DNA of 11,415 nt from Candidatus Peregrinibacteria bacterium RIFOXYB2_FULL_32_7 (GTDB lineage Bacteria > Patescibacteriota > Gracilibacteria > UBA1369 > GWF2-33-10): assembly GCA_001787465.1 (NCBI GenBank), contig MFXJ01000024.1, forward strand, positions 1 through 11,415, in the 5' to 3' direction. The notes beneath the pieces are model-generated. The model searched no databases. It saw only the letters and a list, made by a program, of their open reading frames with translations, and had not been told where the DNA came from. Both the position numbers and the translations under genes were made by a program. Below are positions 6,558 to 11,415 of the stretch, piece after piece; the first letter of the stretch is position 1, and the number at the start of each line of letters is the position of its first letter.

Positions 6558-7958
6558 TTAAATTTTTTTCCAAAACCATTCCCTCAACTCCGCTACTGGT
6601 ATTCTATCCTGCTCCATTGAATCTCTATTTCTTATTGTTACTGACTGATCCCCTTCCGTTTCAAAATCGACTGTTACACAAAATGGCGTTCCGATTTCAT
6701 CTTGTCTCCTATATCTCTTGCCTATTGAACCAGAATCATCATACTCGCACATAAAATCTTTTTTCAAAGTATCATAAATTTCTTTCGCTTTTTCTCCTAA
6801 TTGTTTTGATAATGGAAAAATTGCAATTTTAATCGGCGCAATCTTTGGATGAAATTTCATCACTGTCCTCTCGCCTTCTTCACCTAAATTTTCTTCCACG
6901 TAAGCATTGATCAAAAATGCTAAAACCGCTCGATCAGCGCCAAATGACGGTTCAATTACATGTGGAATATAAACTTCATTGGTTTGCGAATCGCGGTATT
7001 CCAATTTCTGACCAGAAAATTTGATATGCTGAGATAGATCAAAATTACCTCGATAAGCAATCCCAGTTAACTCCCCCCACATATCATCAGTTTTTTCACC
7101 TTTTTTTCCGGCTTTCCCAAATGGAAATTTAAACTCAATATCTTTTGTCATAGTTGAATAATGGCTTAATTCATCTTTTTCATGCGCTCTAAATCTAAGC
7201 TTATCCTTAGAAATACCTAAATCCGTAAACCACTTAAACGCTTGCTCGCACCAATGTTCAAACCACTCTTTTTCAGTCCCAGGTTTGATAAAAAATTCAA
7301 TCTCCATTTGTTCAAACTCACGTGTTCGAAAAGTAAAATTACCAGGAGTGATTTCATTTCGAAAAGCTTTACCAATTTGAGCAATACCAAAAGGAACTTT
7401 TACCCTAGTAGTATCAATAATATTTTTAAAATTAACAAAAATCCCCTGAGCTGTCTCTGGCCGAAGATAAACCAAAGCACTGTCTTCCTTAATCACGCCT
7501 TGATGAGTTTCGAACATGAGATTAAAACTTCTCGCTTCAGTAAAATTACATTTCCCGCATTTAGGACATGGAATTTTATGTTTTTCTATTAAATTACCGA
7601 TCTCTTTCAAAGATTTTCCAGCCACCGCTTCTATTCCAAATTTTTCTTCAATCAGCTTATCCCCTCTCACTCTCTCCTTACAATTCTTGCAATCCATCAA
7701 TGGATCACTAAAATTAGTTACATGTCCTGAAGCTTCCCAAGTTTTTGGATTCATCAAAATCGCCGCATCAAGTCCAACCATATCATCTCGTTCTTGAACG
7801 AAAGTTTTCCACCATTGCTCTTTAATATTTTTTTTAAGCAAAACTCCATAAGGACCGTAATCCCAAGTATTAGCTAATCCGCCATAAATTTCAGAACCAG
7901 GATAAATGAAGCCTCGCCTCTTACAAAGAGCCACGAGTTTTTCCATTAAGTTTTCCAT
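6558..7958 (-). CDS. glyS: Glycyl-tRNA synthetase, class II dimeric type
   Basis: It attaches glycine to tRNA-Gly using ATP in the cytoplasm. The 466 residues are normal for the single-chain dimeric enzyme. The N-terminal CKRRGFIYPGSEIYGG and WDYGPYGVLLKKN are typical. A zinc-binding insertion uses C90, C93, C131 and C134. LRPETAQGIF is at 165-174, motif 2 runs from AFRNEITP through FRTREFEQMEIEFF (198-223), and motif 3 is EPSFGADR at 336-343. The C-terminal anticodon-binding domain is about 372-466 (IAIFPL, DDSGSIGKRYRRQDEIGTP). Two starts are possible, residue 1 or residue 5, both ATG; GGA about ten bases before residue 1 is the only Shine-Dalgarno-like element. A terminator separates it from the upstream 3D-domain gene, so it needs its own promoter or readthrough. 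No T-box is present in the 81-base gap. Confidence 0.97.
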   Translation of the reverse strand: MENLMEKLVALCKRRGFIYPGSEIYGGLANTWDYGPYGVLLKKNIKEQWWKTFVQERDDMVGLDAAILMNPKTWEASGHVTNFSDPLMDCKNCKERVRGDKLIEEKFGIEAVAGKSLKEIGNLIEKHKIPCPKCGKCNFTEARSFNLMFETHQGVIKEDSALVYLRPETAQGIFVNFKNIIDTTRVKVPFGIAQIGKAFRNEITPGNFTFRTREFEQMEIEFFIKPGTEKEWFEHWCEQAFKWFTDLGISKDKLRFRAHEKDELSHYSTMTKDIEFKFPFGKAGKKGEKTDDMWGELTGIAYRGNFDLSQHIKFSGQKLEYRDSQTNEVYIPHVIEPSFGADRAVLAFLINAYVEENLGEEGERTVMKFHPKIAPIKIAIFPLSKQLGEKAKEIYDTLKKDFMCEYDDSGSIGKRYRRQDEIGTPFCVTVDFETEGDQSVTIRNRDSMEQDRIPVAELREWFWKKI

Positions 7959-7976
7959 TTTTTATCCAAACTAATA

Positions 7977-8011
7977 ATTAAAAAGCCTCTCTAGCATAAC
8001 AAGTAAAGGCT
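7977..8011 (-). terminator. Intrinsic terminator after the 3D-domain gene
   Basis: On the minus strand AGCCTTT (8005-8011) pairs with AGAGGCT (7984-7990), seven pairs including one G-U, with a 14-base loop and then TTTTTAATT. It lies 29 bases after the stop of the 3D-domain gene and just upstream of glyS. Confidence 0.75.
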
Positions 8012-8039
8012 GATTAATCTAGATAAAATAAATATAATC

Positions 8040-9530
8040 TTAACTTTCCAAATTTTTTAAAACTTCCAAAGTTTTAGGTCCAACTCTTCCAGCTCCAAGA
8101 TCATCTTCACTTGAAATAATCCCTCTATCCAACTGAAAAGCCAAAACTGCTTCTCTAGTGTTATCACCAAAAAAAGTAGAGGTAAAAGTCCCTTTAAAAT
8201 ACCCTAATTGCTGTAAAAATTCCTGTAATTTTTTCACATTCTCATTATTATCTCCTAAATCCATTTCCGAATTCAAAAAATTAGCTGTCAAACCTTTAAT
8301 ATTTTCTAAATTTGTAACTGATTTTTTATCTTCTTTATTAATTTTTGCCAAAATTTTCTCATCTTCTTCTTCCCTTCTAATCGCAATCATACCTTTGGTC
8401 TGAATTCTCAAATCAGTCAAATCATTCATATAAGATTTTGTCAAAGGACCAAAAACTCCAGCTCCTTCTTCATCACTACCTGCAATTATTCCTGTTTTTA
8501 ATTGAAATTTTCTTAAAGCATGTGCCGTTACTTCTCCAAAATATCCGCTAGGTTCTTCAAGCTTCAAATATCCTAAAGCTTGCAATTGCTCTTGAAGCCA
8601 TACTACTTCTTCACCACTATCTCCTATCTCCAATTGAGATAAAACATATTGAGGTTCTTCATACAAATCATCATATTTTTGTAATTCTTCTAAATAATTA
8701 ATTGGTTTTTGATATTTTCCATTTTTAAAATCTTCTAAATCTTTTTCCAAAATTTTTCTTGTTTGAGGACCAACAAATCCCGCCCCAAAAGAATAATCGC
8801 TATCAATAATATCACGACCAATTTGATAACTAACAATTGCCTTTTGAGTCGTTTCATCAAAAACACCAGTAATATTTTCTTCATTTAAATAACCAAAATC
8901 TTTCAAAGCTGACTGTAAAAACTCAACTTTCTCACCCTGATTTAAGACCCCTAGATTTTCTGTAAAATATTTTAAAGTTACAGTCGTAAAACCATTATAA
9001 GAACCAGCAATAGCCGTTAAAATTAAATCTATATACTCACTGGCATTTTGCGCTAAATCAAAATAGACCTCTTCAATCATATTTTCGCTTTCTTCAGAAT
9101 CATAAATCGTAACCGGAACAGTTCTTTTTCCCCAAGCTAAAGCGCGCTTCAGTCCCTCATCTCCAAATCCAAGCCAAATATCCAAACGTTTATTTTTTAT
9201 CGCTCCTCCCCTATCACAAACACTGCCTGTGCCAAATCCAGGAATATCAATTTTCACTCCAAATTCAAAATTAGACGGAGCCGCAATTAAGCCAGGATAA
9301 ACCTGCTTGCCACAAGCGCCATTTGTTCCATTTCCATTAAGTCTTCTATCTCCATTATAAGATCCAGTAACATATGTTTGTTGATCCGGTAGAGGAGAAT
9401 AATAAGCTGTTATCGTATATTCATCCTGATATGCCGCAAACACATTAGGAATTGCCATAAAAAATAAAACAGAAGTTGCTAAAATAGATAAAGAAAGCCG
9501 TAATTTTAAATTAATCTGAAAAATTCCCAT
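8040..9530 (-). CDS. Secreted 3D-domain protein with three peptidoglycan-binding domains
   Basis: This 496-residue exported cell-wall protein has a clear signal peptide (basic start, hydrophobic 12-27, VFA at 30-32 before the cut). Residues 37-143 form a 3D/double-psi-beta-barrel domain related to MltA/RpfB-type enzymes: TAYYSP, CGK, GLIAAP, CDRGGAIKNKRLDIW, VTIY. D106 and D117 match two of the three aspartates that name the domain; the first (AVDP in the family) is replaced by alanine-proline. C73 and C105 could form a disulphide. Three PG_binding_1 repeats follow, roughly at 194-262, 298-369 and 424-493, each ending G-(V/A)-GP-x-T-like (GAGFVGPQT, GAGVFGPLT, GAGRVGPKT). A charged linker rich in E and K (380-400) precedes the last one. 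It probably binds and may cleave or modify peptidoglycan. An extended -10 promoter lies 67 bases upstream and a terminator lies downstream. Confidence 0.9.
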   Translation of the reverse strand: MGIFQINLKLRLSLSILATSVLFFMAIPNVFAAYQDEYTITAYYSPLPDQQTYVTGSYNGDRRLNGNGTNGACGKQVYPGLIAAPSNFEFGVKIDIPGFGTGSVCDRGGAIKNKRLDIWLGFGDEGLKRALAWGKRTVPVTIYDSEESENMIEEVYFDLAQNASEYIDLILTAIAGSYNGFTTVTLKYFTENLGVLNQGEKVEFLQSALKDFGYLNEENITGVFDETTQKAIVSYQIGRDIIDSDYSFGAGFVGPQTRKILEKDLEDFKNGKYQKPINYLEELQKYDDLYEEPQYVLSQLEIGDSGEEVVWLQEQLQALGYLKLEEPSGYFGEVTAHALRKFQLKTGIIAGSDEEGAGVFGPLTKSYMNDLTDLRIQTKGMIAIRREEEDEKILAKINKEDKKSVTNLENIKGLTANFLNSEMDLGDNNENVKKLQEFLQQLGYFKGTFTSTFFGDNTREAVLAFQLDRGIISSEDDLGAGRVGPKTLEVLKNLES

Positions 9531-9556
9531 ATTTTTTATTTTTATTTTTATTTTTT
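9531..9556 (-). repeat. Tandem AAAAAT repeat in the 5' leader of the 3D-domain gene
   Basis: On the minus strand four A5-6/T units run right up to the ATG at 9530. No Shine-Dalgarno sequence is present, so an unstructured A-rich leader may serve ribosome loading. Slightly upstream, GATATTT (9585-9591) and AAATATC (9557-9563) form an inverted repeat in the same leader. Confidence 0.6.
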
Positions 9557-9596
9557 GATATTTCGAAACTAAACTTAAAGCTTAAAATATCATTTT

Positions 9597-9605
9597 ATTA
9601 TATCA
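9597..9605 (-). promoter_or_regulatory. Extended -10 promoter for the 3D-domain gene
   Basis: On the minus strand TG-A-TATAAT (hexamer 9597-9602, TG 9604-9605) is a perfect extended -10. TTGCAA upstream is 21 bases away, too far for a standard -35. Transcription would begin near 9590 and leave a leader of about 60 bases. The rest of the gap (9606-9729) holds only a small TTCTTT-AGG-AAAGAA hairpin (9652-9666) without a U tract. Confidence 0.6.
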
Positions 9606-9729
9606 CAAAAAACAACTGCTAATTTGCAAAACCCAAGTATTTAAGCTGATTTTCTTTAGGAAAGAAGATGAAAATGTGTTTTAATATACAGGTAGAAGAT
9701 ATTTTAATCTAAAGGACAAGAGGCGAAAA

Positions 9730-10722
9730 TCACGATCTTCCCTCCCAGTATCTTTTTAACATTACCGCTAAAGTATACTTAAATGCTTCTTGGCTCACTT
9801 TCTGCATTACACTTTCAGCTGAATCCAAAATTTCTTCCGCTATAGACCAACTAACTGCTTCTGAAGCCCAATCGGGCCACTGACCTTCAATAATCTCTCC
9901 AGTATAATTTTCTCCATCATCTATTTCTAAATAATATCGATACAACATTATTGCCAAAGTATATTTGAATGCTTCCTGACTCACCGGCAGTAAAACACTT
10001 TCAGAACTATCTAAAATTTCTTTTAAAAGGCACCAATTAACTGCTTCCACAGCCCAATCAGGCCACTGACCTTCAACACTTTCTCCTGTAAATTTTTCTC
10101 CATCATTTATTTCTAGATAGTATCGATACAACATCACAGCTAAAGTATATTTGAATGCTTCCTGACTCACCGGTTGTTGCGCACTTTCAAGCGAATCCAA
10201 AATATTATTTTCTACTGCCCAATTAACAGCATCTTCTGCCCAGTCTGGTATCGCCATTGAATTATTTTCATAAACATCCAGCCATGGTTGCGGATCTATA
10301 TATCCACTATATCCATTTTCATAATTTAAAGTATCTCCATATTGATCAATCCCGCGTAGTCCAAAATGAAGATGTGGACCAGTAGAAAAACCAGTATCAC
10401 CAGACGATAAAATGATTTCACCTTCTTTCACTATATTCCCCTCCTCAAAAAAAGGCTTTTCATTTCCATGACAATATAAAGTTTGGAAATGACAATCATC
10501 AATATGATGATCAATTCTAATATAATGACCATAGCCTTCGCTATCATAGCCAACATATCTTACTACCCCATCAGCTACTGCTTTGATTTCAGTTCCAAGC
10601 GGCGTTCCAAAATCAATACCATTATGTCCATCAAGGTCAAACTGCGCATAAACATCAGGATTTTCACCAAATCCCTGAGTGGCACGATAACTACCGTCAA
10701 ATGGATAACGAAAAGGGTACAT
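9730..10722 (-). CDS. M23 (LytM-type) metallopeptidase with three SLH-like repeats
   Basis: The 330-residue protein starts with a zinc endopeptidase of family M23, which cuts peptide cross-links in peptidoglycan. All active-site parts are present: H33 and D37 (GHNGIDFG), H85 (YCH) and H117/H119 (TGPHLHFG). Residues 159-330 hold three tandem units of 62, 62 and 48 residues with PDWA..AVNW at the front and VSQEAFKYTLAVMLYRYY in the middle. This is the pattern of S-layer homology (SLH) domains that bind wall polymers, though divergent. There is no signal peptide, and an in-frame TAA two codons before the ATG rules out a longer start, so export must be non-classical. It begins 3 bases after the NIF3-like gene stops. 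It is the only gene here ending in TGA. Confidence 0.9.
   Translation of the reverse strand: MYPFRYPFDGSYRATQGFGENPDVYAQFDLDGHNGIDFGTPLGTEIKAVADGVVRYVGYDSEGYGHYIRIDHHIDDCHFQTLYCHGNEKPFFEEGNIVKEGEIILSSGDTGFSTGPHLHFGLRGIDQYGDTLNYENGYSGYIDPQPWLDVYENNSMAIPDWAEDAVNWAVENNILDSLESAQQPVSQEAFKYTLAVMLYRYYLEINDGEKFTGESVEGQWPDWAVEAVNWCLLKEILDSSESVLLPVSQEAFKYTLAIMLYRYYLEIDDGENYTGEIIEGQWPDWASEAVSWSIAEEILDSAESVMQKVSQEAFKYTLAVMLKRYWEGRS
9760..10258 (-). repeat. Tandem 186-base repeats encoding the SLH-like units
   Basis: Matching blocks start at 9760, 9946 and 10132, exactly 186 bases (62 codons) apart. The units share long nucleotide identities, such as TTTCTCCATCAT and TATCGATACAA between units two and three and TTTGAATGCTTCCTGACTCA between units one and two (plus-strand order). 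The similarity at DNA level points to recent duplication or gene conversion. Confidence 0.85.
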
Positions 10723-10725
10723 AAA

Positions 10726-11043
10726 TTAACAATTTAGCAATTTATATACATCAATCACCGGCTCCTCATACGGGTGCACTTTCTTAATTGCATCCAAGAT
10801 CTCTTTTAATTTACTCTCTTCACAAACAGTTTCAATCTTTTCCTCTTCAACCTCTTCAATTTTTCCTAACTTGCCTATAAAAGGCTTAGTATTTTTTAAA
10901 GGACGAAATCTCCCAATTCCAGAAATTGAAAAACTGCAAAAATCATAATTTCCAATATGCCCAGCTCCAGATTTTCCCAAAACTAATCTAATTTTATCAG
11001 CATGGGAAACTGGAGTATAAATAACAATTTTTAATAAATTCAT
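10726..11043 (-). CDS. NIF3/YqfO-type small domain protein
   Basis: The 105-residue protein corresponds to the PII/CutA-like insert domain of NIF3-family (YqfO) proteins, found alone in many bacteria. Matching features are the start KIVIYTPVSHADKIRLVL, GAGHIGNYDFCSFS, GRFRPL, PFIG, the acidic stretch KIEEVEEEKIET and the HPYEEPVIDVYKL end. Its role is unknown; the domain may bind small ligands or metals and trimerise, by family analogy. The stop TAA is followed by TTT and then the ATG of the M23 gene, so the two are probably one transcript and translated in coupling. The start ATG has no Shine-Dalgarno sequence. Confidence 0.85.
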   Translation of the reverse strand: MNLLKIVIYTPVSHADKIRLVLGKSGAGHIGNYDFCSFSISGIGRFRPLKNTKPFIGKLGKIEEVEEEKIETVCEESKLKEILDAIKKVHPYEEPVIDVYKLLNC

Positions 11044-11139
11044 AAATTTTCAAAAAAAAACTTCCACTTAAAAATTAACTAAAGTATGATAAAAAAGCAA
11101 TTAACCAAATTAAAATCACCAAAAACTAAAAACTAATTT
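11044..11139. other. Divergent intergenic region between the NIF3-like gene and tRNA-Thr
   Basis: A 96-base A-rich gap. TATGAT at 11085-11090 could be the -10 of the tRNA, with no good -35. On the minus strand TTGCTT (11095-11100) could be a -35 for the NIF3-like gene, with TAATTT 17 bases further as a weak -10. Neither is strong. Confidence 0.25.
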
Positions 11140-11215
11140 GCCACCTTAGCTCAGCTGGTAGAGCAATGCATTCGTAACGCATAGGCCGTGGGTTCGAATC
11201 CCATAGGTGGCTCCA
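11140..11215 (+). tRNA. tRNA-Thr (anticodon CGT)
   Basis: The full cloverleaf folds: acceptor GCCACCT/AGGTGGC, D stem GCTC/GAGC, anticodon loop TTCGTAA with CGT at 11173-11175 (reads ACG, threonine), T arm GTGGG-TTCGAAT-CCCAT. CCA is encoded at 11213-11215. The 31-39 pair is an A-C mismatch and the discriminator is T. The sequence resembles E. coli thrW. Confidence 0.95.
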
Positions 11216-11258
11216 TCCTACGCTCATCCTCACTTCGTTCGGTTTGAGCTTCGGATGG
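11213..11258 (+). other. Long hairpin beginning at the tRNA CCA end
   Basis: CCATCC (11213-11218) pairs with GGATGG (11253-11258), and inside it GCTCA (11222-11226) pairs with TGAGC (11245-11249), separated by a 3x3 internal loop. The left arm begins with the CCA of the tRNA. The right arm overlaps the terminator stem, so the two structures exclude each other. Confidence 0.6.
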
Positions 11259-11270
11259 CAAGCCATTTTT
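11255..11270 (+). terminator. Intrinsic terminator of the tRNA-Thr transcript
   Basis: ATGG-CAAG-CCAT (11255-11266) forms a short stem closed further by C-G, followed directly by TTTTTAT. It has no U tract on the other strand, so it serves the rightward tRNA transcript. Confidence 0.6.
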
Positions 11271-11290
11271 ATAAAATCTAGACTACCAAA

Positions 11291-11415
11291 CTACAGCTTA
11301 GCTATAATCGCATCTCCCATTTCTTTTGTTCCAACCGCAGTTATATCATCACGATTTTCTTTTAAATCATAAGTAACATTTTTTCCTTCAGCTATAACTT
11401 CAGCAATAGCTTTTT
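11291..11415 (-). CDS. icd: Isocitrate dehydrogenase, C-terminal fragment (5' end outside the window)
   Basis: The last 40 codons before TAG (11291-11293) read [19 protein letters not shown], then [19 protein letters not shown]. The VTYDL and AVGT-x-EM-x-DAII signature is typical of the C-terminus of NAD(P)-dependent isocitrate dehydrogenases, the enzymes that oxidatively decarboxylate isocitrate to 2-oxoglutarate. The related isopropylmalate dehydrogenase usually has a different tail here. Only the end is visible, so cofactor type cannot be judged. It converges on tRNA-Thr. Confidence 0.75.
   Translation of the reverse strand, partial: KAIAEVIAEGKNVTYDLKENRDDITAVGTKEMGDAIIAKL

Noticed and set aside
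7959..8039. Glycine T-box or riboswitch upstream of glyS
   Set aside because: The gap is only 81 bases; its hairpin with U tract is explained as the terminator of the preceding gene.
9649..9669. Hairpin TTCTTT-AGG-AAAGAA as terminator of the M23 gene
   Set aside because: The stem is weak and no U tract follows on either strand.
9730..9732. Recoded TGA (Gly, as in Gracilibacteria)
   Set aside because: Only one gene ends in TGA, and large glycine-rich genes such as glyS contain no in-frame TGA, so the standard code fits.
9760..10258. CRISPR array or minisatellite
   Set aside because: The periodic repeats are 186 bases, in frame and encode SLH-like units; there are no spacers.

Overview
This AT-rich 11.4-kb window looks like the chromosome of a small-genome bacterium, most likely of the Candidate Phyla Radiation (Patescibacteria, Parcubacteria-like). 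That placement is an inference from composition, compact gene packing, the near absence of Shine-Dalgarno sequences, and the envelope protein types (3D-domain/peptidoglycan-binding, M23/SLH-like). TGA acts as a stop and long glycine-rich genes have no internal TGA, so the standard bacterial code applies.

Layout. (1) 1-2521, accessory-looking: a leftward gene split by a frameshift at a (GA)6 tract. Its N-terminal part resembles a TIR-like alpha/beta domain and its C-terminal part is unrecognised. It is divergent from a complete AAA_14/DUF4143 ATPase. The leftward gene has a consensus -35 (TTGACA) separated from an extended -10 by a spacer made mostly of (GA)5, only 15 bp long. One more GA unit would give the optimal 17 bp. 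Dinucleotide repeats in both promoter and reading frame suggest a phase-variable (contingency) locus. This is the strongest unusual signal in the window. (2) 2626-4330: an isolated short SufD-like Fe-S assembly protein, convergent with and overlapping an NAD malate dehydrogenase. (3) 4479-6511: a small membrane protein with an internal duplication and an unrecognised 512-residue protein with a C-terminal hydrophobic segment and a nearly leaderless promoter. (4) 6558-9530, leftward: glycyl-tRNA synthetase and, upstream of it behind a terminator, a secreted 3D-domain protein with three peptidoglycan-binding repeats. (5) 9730-11043, leftward and translationally close-coupled: a NIF3/YqfO-type small protein and an M23 peptidase with three tandem 62-residue SLH-like repeats. 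(6) 11140-11215: tRNA-Thr(CGT) with encoded CCA, followed by a long hairpin and a terminator, then the C-terminal end of an isocitrate dehydrogenase at the window edge.

How the genes may work together: the 3D/peptidoglycan-binding protein and the M23/SLH-like protein together suggest a cell-wall remodelling neighbourhood. Malate and isocitrate dehydrogenases indicate some central carbon redox capacity. The left end looks like an accessory, possibly defensive, locus. No CRISPR array, rRNA, transposase or integrase was seen. No gene-free stretch exceeds 200 bases.
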